Below, piece after piece: positions 1 to 8,263 of a DNA stretch of 64,000 nucleotides. The notes below the pieces were generated by a model. It was not told the origin of the DNA. It made no database searches and saw only the letters and a program-made list of their open reading frames with translations. This stretch comes from Candidatus Gastranaerophilales bacterium. Its GTDB lineage: Bacteria; Cyanobacteriota; Vampirovibrionia; Gastranaerophilales; Gastranaerophilaceae. The DNA lies in contig JAFYOU010000002.1 of NCBI GenBank assembly GCA_017560095.1, forward strand, positions 62,001 through 126,000, given 5' to 3'. Position 1 is the first letter of the stretch. Every line of letters begins with the position of its first letter. The translations under genes were made by a program, and so were the position numbers.

Positions 1-1
1 A

Positions 2-1594
2 CACGGGCCAACTCTAGAGCCTTGTCAAAAATGTGCAAGCTGTATTGATATTACAAATACAACTGGGCTTGATGTAATAGAAATTGACGCAGCTTCAAAT
101 CGCGGTATTCAAGATGCCAAAGATTTAATTGCGCAAGTTCAATATGCGCCAATTAATGGCAAATATAAAATTTTCATTATAGATGAAGTCCATATGCTTT
201 CAAATGATGCCTTTAACGCATTATTAAAAACATTTGAAGAGCCTCCAAAAAACGTTATTTTCATATTGGCAACGACAGAACCTCATAAAGTCCTTGAAAC
301 AATTGTTTCAAGATGTCAAAGGTTTGATTTAAGAAGAATTACAACCGATGACATAACTAAGCGCTTAAGAGAAATTTCCGATATTGAAAACATTAAAATA
401 ACAGATGATGCCTTATTTACCATTGCAAAAAATGTTTCTGGTGGCTTAAGAGATTCTTTAGCACTTTTAGATCAAGTAAGCATTTTAGGTGTTAAAGATG
501 AAATTGATAAAGATTTAATTGAAGAATTATTAGGCAAAATCAATTTTGATATTTTATTAAATTTGTTGAAAAATATAAACAATGAAAGCATTGAGCAAAC
601 TTTAATTTCTGTTGATGAAATTTATACCAAAGGAAATGAACCAAGAAATTTAGCAGAAAATTTCATTGAATTTTTAAGAAATGTAATTTTGGTTTTAAAT
701 TCAAAAAATCCTGAAAATATCACAAAATTCACAAGCTTAGTTTCTGTTGATATTGAAAAAATTAAAGCTTGCAATTTCGATAAGGATAAAATTGTCAAAA
801 TTTTAAATACAATTATCGAATATTATAAAGAAATTAAAGTTTCAACAAATCCATATTTATGGATGGAACTTGCTGCGCTTGGCGCTTGCAAACTTGATTT
901 AAAAGAAACAGCACCAGTTGTTGCACAAAATACAACAACCAAACCAATTCAAAATATTTCACCAGTACAAAATGCAAAAACAATGGCGATGAATATGCAA
1001 GCTCCAATTTCAAAACCAAGTATTACACCAAGTCAAGAATCATCACCTGCATCAGTACAACAAGTATCTGAAACACCAAGCGCACAACCAACACAAGCAC
1101 CACAAGTTCAAGTAACACAAATTCCTGAGCATATTGCTCAAAATCAAGATAGTGCTCAAATTTGGTCAACAATAATTTCAGCAATTCCATCTTTGCCTAC
1201 AAGAGCATTTTTTACAGGAGTTGCAAAACTTGTTGGAATTCAAGATAAAAAAATTAAACTTGGATTTTTGAATGACAATGTTTTACAAGGTGCAAAATCG
1301 CCAGCCAAATTGCCGATATTAGAAAAAGCAATTGAATCAACATATGCTGGATATAGCGTTGAATTTATTAGAATTGACGCTAATACAAAAGTTGTTGAAG
1401 TTAAGCCAAAAATTGCTCCATCCCCTCAAACAAAACCTCAAATAAGCCCATCAAGCACTTCTCAAAATTTAACAAAAAAAGAAGAAGAAATTCACGAAGA
1501 GGAAGAAGAACAGACCTCAGCAAAAGAAAAGAAACAATTTAGTCCGAAAGTTCAAGAAATGATTGAACAATTTAACGGACGTATCATCGATTAA
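2..1594 (+). CDS. dnaX: DNA polymerase III subunit gamma/tau, 5'-truncated by window
   Basis: This is the clamp-loader ATPase subunit of the replicative polymerase. The frame is open from base 2, so the true start and the Walker A region lie outside the window. Visible family marks are the zinc-binding cysteines CQKCASC (bases 23-43), EIDAASNRGI, the Walker B/DEVH segment IIDEVHML near 175-200, and the sensor SRCQRFDLR. A Pro/Gln/Ser-rich linker (about 900-1130) joins the AAA+ part to a tau-like C-terminal domain, followed by an acidic EEE-rich tail. A run of seven A at 1474-1480 lies too near the end to be a convincing gamma frameshift site. Confidence 0.95.
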   Translation, partial: HGPTLEPCQKCASCIDITNTTGLDVIEIDAASNRGIQDAKDLIAQVQYAPINGKYKIFIIDEVHMLSNDAFNALLKTFEEPPKNVIFILATTEPHKVLETIVSRCQRFDLRRITTDDITKRLREISDIENIKITDDALFTIAKNVSGGLRDSLALLDQVSILGVKDEIDKDLIEELLGKINFDILLNLLKNINNESIEQTLISVDEIYTKGNEPRNLAENFIEFLRNVILVLNSKNPENITKFTSLVSVDIEKIKACNFDKDKIVKILNTIIEYYKEIKVSTNPYLWMELAALGACKLDLKETAPVVAQNTTTKPIQNISPVQNAKTMAMNMQAPISKPSITPSQESSPASVQQVSETPSAQPTQAPQVQVTQIPEHIAQNQDSAQIWSTIISAIPSLPTRAFFTGVAKLVGIQDKKIKLGFLNDNVLQGAKSPAKLPILEKAIESTYAGYSVEFIRIDANTKVVEVKPKIAPSPQTKPQISPSSTSQNLTKKEEEIHEEEEEQTSAKEKKQFSPKVQEMIEQFNGRIID

Positions 1595-1677
1595 CAAATG
1601 TGTAAAATATTGTTTCAAAACTAAACTTTTTAACAACATTTCTGATAGAATATTCTTATTAGGATAGAGGTATTTAT

Positions 1678-4005
1678 ATGTTGAAGTTGTTAACAAAAAA
1701 AGACAAATGCGAAGCTAACTTTGCTCCAAAAGAGTTAGATATTTTATTGGCAAAAATTGCTCAAATTTATAGAATTGACGAAATAGATAAAGACAGAAAA
1801 AAATATTTATCCAAAATGATTAAAGAATATGGTTACTTGCCATATCCTCAATATAAAGTTTTACAAGAATTGACCCCCGCAGAAACCATTTACTGTTTGG
1901 TTGAAAAACTAATCTATGCAGGTACATTTGTTGTTAATAAATTTATCGATTTTAAAAATCCGTCAGTTTTAGCAAGAAGAAACATCAAAAATTCTTCCTG
2001 GTTTAAACATGAAGGGCACAACATTAAACTTCTATCTTTAAGCGGACTTGGCGATGGCAATTCACAAGATTGCCCAGGTCGCTTTATTGATTGGTTAAAA
2101 TGCTTAATTACACTTGATTGTGGCAATGAAGAATTGGGAATTTTACCAACAACTTTATATTTAATTCCGTTTTTCAAACGAGAATTTGAATGTGCATATT
2201 TACCAAAATCATCTGAAGTATCTCCTAATCTTCAAGATGACAACTTGTTAAAATTTTTGGGTCTTAGCGTAGATAAACAAGTTAAATTATTTATTCAATT
2301 AGCACAATTATGTAATCATCCGGTAATATATGACGTATTGCCCCAAACTGCAAGATTTTCAAAAATTGTTTTAGCTAAACCATATATTGCTCGTTGGATT
2401 GATATAAATGAATTAACAACAAATATTGTGGGCTACTTAAACGCTCTTTGTGCTCAAATAATTCAAAAAAGAACATACAAAGATGAAGACGTAATCAGCG
2501 CTCAAAAAGCATATATTGAAAACTTAAAAGGAAATTACAAAAAATACAACACAAAAGAACAAAAAATTGTTGATGAAATCGAAGCTGACATCAAAGAATA
2601 TAAAATTCTTGCTTCATACAAAATGAGCTATGCACAAAAACAAGATGAGCTTCACAAAAAAGCTCAAGATATAATCAACAAAGTTAACAAACGCCATGCA
2701 AAATGCGAAGATGACATTAAAAATCAAGATGAAATTACATCTGAATTAATAGATGCAGGACTTTGGACAATGCCTGGTGGAGCTTGGTGTAGCGCCGGTG
2801 TTCCTATTTTTGATAAAATGAGCAAAGGACGCCAATACCCAATATTTAAACATTACAACTACAAAGGTGAAGATGTTACACACTTTGCAAACTTAGATTG
2901 CCAAACTCCGTATTATTTCTATCATTTTGAATTAAATAAATACAATGGAGATGTAATAGATTTTTACTGTGAATATATGGAAAACCTTCAAAAAGAATAC
3001 AACTTCGATGGTTTTAGGGTAGACCATATAGATCATATTGTTGATGAAGTGTCCCAAAACAAAAAAGGGCAGCCTCTAAGCTATAGAATTCCCGCTAAAG
3101 TTCTTAATAAAGTTAACTCGAACCTTAAAAAGAAAATTCCTTATTTTGCAACATTGGCTGAATATATGCTTTGGGATGGCTATTATAAGGAATATCACAA
3201 AGATATGAAATTTGATTTGCTTTGGGGTGATGATATTGTTGCTCAATCAATCAAAACTCCCGAACAAATCATTAATGATAACTTAAGATTATCAACATAT
3301 AATCAAAAAGGTTCAAAAACCAATCCTTTATCAGTCCTAAAAGGATACAATAATCAAGATGGCGAATTTAGGGACATTAATCAATATCCTGGTCAACTTG
3401 GAGCTAACGGAGCTTTGTTCAAATGGTTTAAAATGAAATTTATCCCAGGCGGAAAATTCGCACAACGTCCAACATTATTAGTTGACGGGGACGAAAGCTT
3501 CACAAAAGTCGGAATCGAAAGAGTAATTTCAAAAGAAACTTCAATGGTCAGAAATTACGAATGGGATTTCTTTGAAAAATTCGAAGCAATTAATTATTTT
3601 GCTCAACATGATAAATTGATTAATCAAGGTAGAGCTATTTTACATACACAAGAATCAAATGGTTTTGTATGTTGGGAAATTGTTCCCGATAGCGATATAA
3701 AAACCAAAAAAGGCGAAAAACATGCAACTTATCTTGTTGTTGCTAATTATTTTTCTCCTTCTGAAATTAAAGAGGTACAAGACGAAAAAGGTCATGTTGA
3801 AAAGAAAAACGTCAGAGGAACAATCACGCGCGATAATATCGTTAAATTAAAACGTGGCAAAAAACTTATTTCATACTTTGACTTTGAACTTGACGATTTA
3901 AGCAATTGCAAATATATCGAAAAACCTTTAGAAAATGAAATTAAAAAAGAAATACTATTTAAAGAACTAAGACCTGGCGAATTTAAAGTTTATAAAATGA
4001 TATAA
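1678..4005 (+). CDS. GH13-type alpha-amylase-superfamily glucan enzyme
   Basis: A 775-residue protein with the alpha-amylase superfamily catalytic core in its middle. FDGFRVDHIDH (about residues 442-452) carries the candidate nucleophile Asp, LAEYMLWD (about residue 490) the candidate acid/base Glu, and FAQHDK (about residue 641) the region IV His-Asp. The first 300 residues are not recognised and contain a Lys/Glu-rich helical stretch. It probably acts on storage glucan or maltodextrin in the cytoplasm, since no signal peptide is seen; the exact reaction cannot be read from sequence. The start is supported by GAGG 8 nt before ATG. A GH77-like enzyme lies at 42537. Confidence 0.72.
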   Translation: MLKLLTKKDKCEANFAPKELDILLAKIAQIYRIDEIDKDRKKYLSKMIKEYGYLPYPQYKVLQELTPAETIYCLVEKLIYAGTFVVNKFIDFKNPSVLARRNIKNSSWFKHEGHNIKLLSLSGLGDGNSQDCPGRFIDWLKCLITLDCGNEELGILPTTLYLIPFFKREFECAYLPKSSEVSPNLQDDNLLKFLGLSVDKQVKLFIQLAQLCNHPVIYDVLPQTARFSKIVLAKPYIARWIDINELTTNIVGYLNALCAQIIQKRTYKDEDVISAQKAYIENLKGNYKKYNTKEQKIVDEIEADIKEYKILASYKMSYAQKQDELHKKAQDIINKVNKRHAKCEDDIKNQDEITSELIDAGLWTMPGGAWCSAGVPIFDKMSKGRQYPIFKHYNYKGEDVTHFANLDCQTPYYFYHFELNKYNGDVIDFYCEYMENLQKEYNFDGFRVDHIDHIVDEVSQNKKGQPLSYRIPAKVLNKVNSNLKKKIPYFATLAEYMLWDGYYKEYHKDMKFDLLWGDDIVAQSIKTPEQIINDNLRLSTYNQKGSKTNPLSVLKGYNNQDGEFRDINQYPGQLGANGALFKWFKMKFIPGGKFAQRPTLLVDGDESFTKVGIERVISKETSMVRNYEWDFFEKFEAINYFAQHDKLINQGRAILHTQESNGFVCWEIVPDSDIKTKKGEKHATYLVVANYFSPSEIKEVQDEKGHVEKKNVRGTITRDNIVKLKRGKKLISYFDFELDDLSNCKYIEKPLENEIKKEILFKELRPGEFKVYKMI

Positions 4006-4029
4006 AAAGCGAAGCCAGAGTGAAAGCGT

Positions 4030-4060
4030 AAAAAGCCATTGCGTTGAGCGATGGCTTTTT
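4030..4060 (+). terminator. Rho-independent terminator in repeat unit 1
   Basis: AAAAAGCCAT and ATGGCTTTTT form a perfect 10-bp stem around an 11-nt loop, with A-run and T-run on opposite sides, so it can work in both directions. It follows the GH13 gene by 25 bp. Confidence 0.8.
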
Positions 4061-4166
4061 AGCTATAACTATTGATAAGCGACGTAGGATGTTGAGCTAG
4101 TTGAGCGACTAGCGAAACTATAGCGAAACACCCACAGGAGCAAAAGCGAAGCCAGAGTGAAAGCGT

Positions 4167-4198
4167 AAAAAGCCATTGCGTTGAGCGATGGCTTTTTT
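4167..4198 (+). terminator. Rho-independent terminator in repeat unit 2
   Basis: This is the second copy of the same stem-loop, with one extra T in the run. On the minus strand it could serve plsY, which ends at 4312. Confidence 0.75.
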
Positions 4199-4311
4199 AG
4201 CTATAACTATTGATAAGCGACGTAGGATGTTGAGCTAGTTGAGCGACTAGCGAAACTATAGCGAAACACCCACAGGAGCAAAAGCGAAGCCAGAGTGAAA
4301 GCGTAAAAATT

Positions 4312-4908
4312 TTATCTTACCTTATTTTCTTCGCCTTTAATTAAACGAACAATATTTTCTCTATGAAGATAAATAATATAAACTGCAGCAATTAAACAAT
4401 AGACAACATAGCCTATTGGGTTATTGAAAAAATACATCAAAATTGGAGATAGTCCCAAAGCTATTATTGAACCCAAAGAAACATATTTTGAAATATATGT
4501 GATTGTTCCCCAAATAACAGCAATAGCAAGTCCAACCATCCAATTTAACGCCAAAATTGTACCAACGCCCGATGCAACAGACTTTCCACCTTTAAATTGA
4601 AGAAAAATAGGTTTAGAATGGCCAATGATAACAAAAATTGAAGCCAATACAGCGTTAATTCCATATGGGTCAACAGTTAAAAACTTAGCCAACAATACAG
4701 GTGTTGCGCCTTTTAGTGCGTCTAATAACATTACGGTAAAAAACCATTTTTTACCCAAAACTCTTTTTACGTTAGTAGCTCCTGTTGAACCTGAGCCAAT
4801 TTGTCTGATATCTTGGCCTGTTTTCGCCTTAACAATCAAATACCCTGTTGGAATTGAACCGATTAAATATGCCCCAACAACAACCGCTAATACTATTAAA
4901 TATTCCAT
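4312..4908 (-). CDS. plsY: Acyl-phosphate:glycerol-3-phosphate acyltransferase
   Basis: This integral membrane enzyme makes lysophosphatidate from acyl-phosphate and glycerol-3-phosphate, the first acylation of phospholipid synthesis. The 198-residue length is normal. Family motifs are GSIPTGYL near the N-terminus, IGSGSTGATNV, and GHSKPIFLQFKGGKSVA, with several hydrophobic membrane segments and a basic C-terminus. It lies directly after der (the stop and start codons abut) and has an AAGGAG site inside the end of der, so the two are probably co-transcribed. Confidence 0.95.
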   Translation of the reverse strand: MEYLIVLAVVVGAYLIGSIPTGYLIVKAKTGQDIRQIGSGSTGATNVKRVLGKKWFFTVMLLDALKGATPVLLAKFLTVDPYGINAVLASIFVIIGHSKPIFLQFKGGKSVASGVGTILALNWMVGLAIAVIWGTITYISKYVSLGSIIALGLSPILMYFFNNPIGYVVYCLIAAVYIIYLHRENIVRLIKGEENKVR

Positions 4909-6234
4909 CTATTTATCTCCTTTTTGGCGGTATGAAACTACAATCGGCGTTCCTTTAAAGCCAAAATTTTCTCTTAATTTTTTAGCCAAATATCTTTTAT
5001 AATGATCCTGAATTAAATCTTTGTTGTTAATAAAAATAACAAAAGTTGGAGGATTGTTTTTTGCTTGAGTTGAGTAATATATCCTTAAACTTTTACCTTT
5101 AACTGAACTTGCAGGATTTAAACTGTAAGCTTCTGAAATAACTTTATTTAATAATCCAGTTGAAATTCTTTTTTCACGCTCTTGTTGTGTGGCGTTAGCC
5201 ATTGTAAAAATTGAATCCAATCTTTGACCTGTTTTGGCCGAAATAAAAATTTTATGAGCATAATTTAAAAATGGAACTTCACGTTCAAATTCTTCCTCAA
5301 ATTTATGAGTTTGAACATTTTTAACTAAATCCCATTTATTAAATGCAACTATTAGCCCGCATCCCGCCTCTTCACATAGACTTGCAATTTTTTTATCTTG
5401 GTCAGATACACCTTCGGCTGCATCAATAACCAATAATGCCACATCGCACTCTCTAATTGCTCTTATCGCTCTATCAACGGCAAACATTTCAACGCCATAA
5501 TCAACTTTTGATTTTTTGCGAATACCAGCCGTATCAACAAGGCGATAAACTTTATCTTCAAAAACTATTTCTTCATCAATTGAATCTCTTGTTGTACCTG
5601 AAACATTTGATACAATTGCCCTTTGTTTTTTTAATAAATTATTTAAAATTGAACTTTTGCCAGCATTTGGTTTTCCAACAATTGCTATTCTTAATGGTCT
5701 ATCTTCTTCTTTTTCATTTTCTTCTTCAAATGTTGGTTTAATATCTTTTGTAATAATATCCAACAAATCACCAACACCACCATCACCATGGAGTGCGGAT
5801 AAAAGATGCATATTTTCAAAACCCAAAGCCCAAAATTCAGAAGCTAAATCCACTTGAGCTTTAGAATCAACTTTATTTACTACCAATAAAACTTCTTTAT
5901 CAACTTGACGAAGCTTGTTTGCAATATCATAATCATAAGGATTTAAACCTGATTTTGCATCAACAACAAATAAAATTGTATCCGCTTCTTCAATCGCCAA
6001 TTCAACTTGCGCATTGATATTTTTAACAAACTCGTCTTCATTTCCCTCAACAATACCGCCAGTATCAATTAAAACAAAGTTTTTATCTTGCCAAGTTGCA
6101 TCAATATAAATTCTATCTCTTGTGATGTTTGGTTTATCATCAACAATAGAAAATCTGCGACCTGCTATTCTGTTTACCAGTGTGGATTTGCCGACATTTG
6201 GACGACCAATTATTGCAATAATTTTTTCATTCAT
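4909..6234 (-). CDS. der: Ribosome-assembly GTPase Der (EngA)
   Basis: A double-GTPase factor needed for 50S subunit maturation. At 441 residues it has two G domains in tandem (P-loops GRPNVGKS near residue 9 and GKPNAGKS near residue 188, with NKVD and NKWD G4 motifs) and a C-terminal KH-like domain (FKGTPIVVSYR). It heads a der-plsY operon. The start has no Shine-Dalgarno sequence. A perfect TATAAT sits exactly 6 nt upstream of ATG, predicting a leaderless mRNA. Confidence 0.96.
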   Translation of the reverse strand: MNEKIIAIIGRPNVGKSTLVNRIAGRRFSIVDDKPNITRDRIYIDATWQDKNFVLIDTGGIVEGNEDEFVKNINAQVELAIEEADTILFVVDAKSGLNPYDYDIANKLRQVDKEVLLVVNKVDSKAQVDLASEFWALGFENMHLLSALHGDGGVGDLLDIITKDIKPTFEEENEKEEDRPLRIAIVGKPNAGKSSILNNLLKKQRAIVSNVSGTTRDSIDEEIVFEDKVYRLVDTAGIRKKSKVDYGVEMFAVDRAIRAIRECDVALLVIDAAEGVSDQDKKIASLCEEAGCGLIVAFNKWDLVKNVQTHKFEEEFEREVPFLNYAHKIFISAKTGQRLDSIFTMANATQQEREKRISTGLLNKVISEAYSLNPASSVKGKSLRIYYSTQAKNNPPTFVIFINNKDLIQDHYKRYLAKKLRENFGFKGTPIVVSYRQKGDK

Positions 6235-6246
6235 AAAATGATTATA
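6235..6246 (-). promoter_or_regulatory. Predicted leaderless promoter of der
   Basis: On the minus strand TATAAT (6246-6241) is followed by CATTTT and then the ATG of der. A normal start site 6-7 nt after the hexamer falls on the start codon. No convincing -35 is seen. Confidence 0.65.
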
Positions 6247-6290
6247 ATATAAAAAACATAAATTCGCTTTTTATTTCAAAAGAAATATTA

Positions 6291-6302
6291 TACAATAACA
6301 AT
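6291..6302 (+). promoter_or_regulatory. Predicted leaderless promoter of the CHASE2 cyclase gene
   Basis: TACAAT, then the 6-nt spacer AACAAT, then ATG at 6303. There is no Shine-Dalgarno sequence. It is divergent from the der promoter, with the two -10 boxes 44 bp apart. Confidence 0.5.
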
Positions 6303-8252
6303 ATGGAGTTTAAATCAAAAAATACTAAATATTTATTCTTTGTTTTTGCATTTTTATTTATGATTATTTTTGCTCTAACGGCTAATTTTCTGCAATTGAA
6401 ATCATACAACATAATGAGCAAATTAACAGTTAACAATAAAATAGCATCCAGCGATGTTCTACTTGTTGTGATTGATGACAAATCCCTTCATGAAATCGGA
6501 AGATGGCCTTGGAAACGCGAATATTACCTTGAAATATTTGATTATTTTGAAAATTACACTAATGCAAAATTAATGGGCTACGATGGCCTAGTTATGGCGC
6601 CAGATTTAGAACACCCTCAAAGCGATAAAAAATTTTTTAATTCAATAGGTAAATTCAACAAACTAGTTTCTGGAGTTGCTTTTTCATATAATGAATTCGA
6701 AAATGGAATTGATGAAAAATATTACAACAACCTCTTAAAAACAAAAAGTTCAATAAAAATAATAGACAAGCGTTCAAATAAATACAAAGAGCAAAGCAAC
6801 TTTAAAAGCTTTACTGTTTTGCAACAAGAATACTTTAAAAACATTCAAAATCTAGGTATGGTTAATATGCCTGAAGATAACGATGGGTATATCAGAAAAG
6901 CCGATCAAATAACAAATTATAATGGAAATTTTTTCCCTTCTTTAGCATTTAATTTATATTCAAAATATTCTGGAATAGATGAATTTTTACTAACAGATAA
7001 ATATATTTATGGTTTTTCAGACAAATATACTCTAAAAATTCCAACAGAATCAAAACTAGGCTCAATATCAAATTATATATCTTATTACACAACACAAGAT
7101 GGTGTATATTCGCACAAAAAATATTCAGCCTCAGATATAATCAAATCTTATCGTGCAATCAAAAAAGGTGAAAAACCAATTTTAGATGCACATGATTTTG
7201 ACAACAAAATTATATTTATAGGCGCAAATGCGCAAGCTCAAGCCTTAGCAGATATTAAAAGAACTCCAATTTCAGAAGTATTTTCGGGACTTGACATACA
7301 AGCAACTAATTTTGATAACCTAATTCAAAATAATTTTTTTAGAATGACAAGCCCTATATACAATCTTTTGATTTGCATTACCATTTTCATAACAATTTTT
7401 ATTATTGTTAGTACAATGCCAATAGTAACTGCTTTATTATCAAGTGTTTGTTTAATGTTTGCCTATCTATTTTTTGCAATGTTTATGTATTACAACAAAA
7501 TTGCGCTTAGCTTAATTTTACCCGAATTATTTATAATCGTAGCAATTGCTTGTGCGTATTCATACAGATATTTGATTGAAGGCAACAAAAAAGAAAAATT
7601 TCAAAAAGCAATGGGAAAATATCTTTCTCGGGAAGTTATGCAAAACGTTGTAGAAAATATAGATAATATCGAACTTGGCGGAAAAAGAGCAGATATTACT
7701 GTTTTATTTGCAGATATTAGAAATTTTACATCCATTTCAGAAAATATGGATGCAGGCTCAGTTACAGCCATTTTAAACGAATATTTTTCTGCATTAGTGC
7801 CAATTATAGAAGAATATGGCGGAGTTTTAAATAAATTTATGGGAGACGCCGTTTTAGCTATTTTTGGAGAACCTAAAAAAGATGAAAACCATGCTCTTGT
7901 TGCCGTTAAATGCGCTACAAAAATGCTAAAAAAAGTAAAACATCTTCAAGACAAATGGATGGACGAAGGTAAACCAAAAATCGAAATGGGAATTGGTATT
8001 TCATCTGGCGAAGCATTTATTGGGAATGTTGGTTCAAAAGATAGACTAGAATACACCGTAATTGGCGACACAGTTAACACTGCATCCAGAATTGAAAATT
8101 ATAATAAAGTTTACAAAACAAACTTTTTAATTAGCGAAGAAACTTACAAGAGAGTCAAAAACAAAGTTGATGTAATTACAATTAATAACGTAATGATTCG
8201 AGGAAAAGCAAGTAGAATGACAATCTATGAAGTTATAAGATTGGTTGATTAA
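6303..8252 (+). CDS. CHASE2-domain class III adenylate/guanylate cyclase
   Basis: A 649-residue membrane signalling enzyme expected to make cAMP (or cGMP) in response to an extracytoplasmic signal. In order it shows an N-terminal membrane segment (about residues 10-30), an extracytoplasmic CHASE2-type sensor (SDVLLVVIDDKSLHEIGRWP onward to about 345), two to three membrane helices (about 355-425), and a cytoplasmic class III catalytic domain from about residue 460. The catalytic domain has VLFADIRNFT (metal-binding Asp), NKFMGDAVLAIFG and YTVIGDTVNTASRIE. No cAMP target is seen nearby. recG follows after 11 bp and may be co-transcribed. Confidence 0.92.
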   Translation: MEFKSKNTKYLFFVFAFLFMIIFALTANFLQLKSYNIMSKLTVNNKIASSDVLLVVIDDKSLHEIGRWPWKREYYLEIFDYFENYTNAKLMGYDGLVMAPDLEHPQSDKKFFNSIGKFNKLVSGVAFSYNEFENGIDEKYYNNLLKTKSSIKIIDKRSNKYKEQSNFKSFTVLQQEYFKNIQNLGMVNMPEDNDGYIRKADQITNYNGNFFPSLAFNLYSKYSGIDEFLLTDKYIYGFSDKYTLKIPTESKLGSISNYISYYTTQDGVYSHKKYSASDIIKSYRAIKKGEKPILDAHDFDNKIIFIGANAQAQALADIKRTPISEVFSGLDIQATNFDNLIQNNFFRMTSPIYNLLICITIFITIFIIVSTMPIVTALLSSVCLMFAYLFFAMFMYYNKIALSLILPELFIIVAIACAYSYRYLIEGNKKEKFQKAMGKYLSREVMQNVVENIDNIELGGKRADITVLFADIRNFTSISENMDAGSVTAILNEYFSALVPIIEEYGGVLNKFMGDAVLAIFGEPKKDENHALVAVKCATKMLKKVKHLQDKWMDEGKPKIEMGIGISSGEAFIGNVGSKDRLEYTVIGDTVNTASRIENYNKVYKTNFLISEETYKRVKNKVDVITINNVMIRGKASRMTIYEVIRLVD

Positions 8253-8263
8253 GGAAAATTTGG

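Larger units (their letters stand above)
4005..4309. repeat. Tandem 137-138 bp intergenic repeat, 2.2 copies
   Basis: Two near-identical units begin at 4005 and 4142 with AAAAGCGAAGCCAGAGTG, and a 30-bp third start lies at 4280-4309. The units differ by one T in a T-run. Each contains a terminator-like hairpin, the string GCGACGTAGGATG, and ends CCCACAGGAGCA. Base composition is clearly richer in G and C than the neighbouring genes. The repeat fills the whole gap between the convergent ends of the GH13 gene and plsY. No gene is seen in it. Confidence 0.9.

Noticed and set aside
1471..1490. A-run followed by G near the end of dnaX as a programmed frameshift site for gamma
   Set aside because: It lies within the last 40 codons, beyond the tau domain, so a shift here would not make a gamma-like product. 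No stimulating stem is evident.
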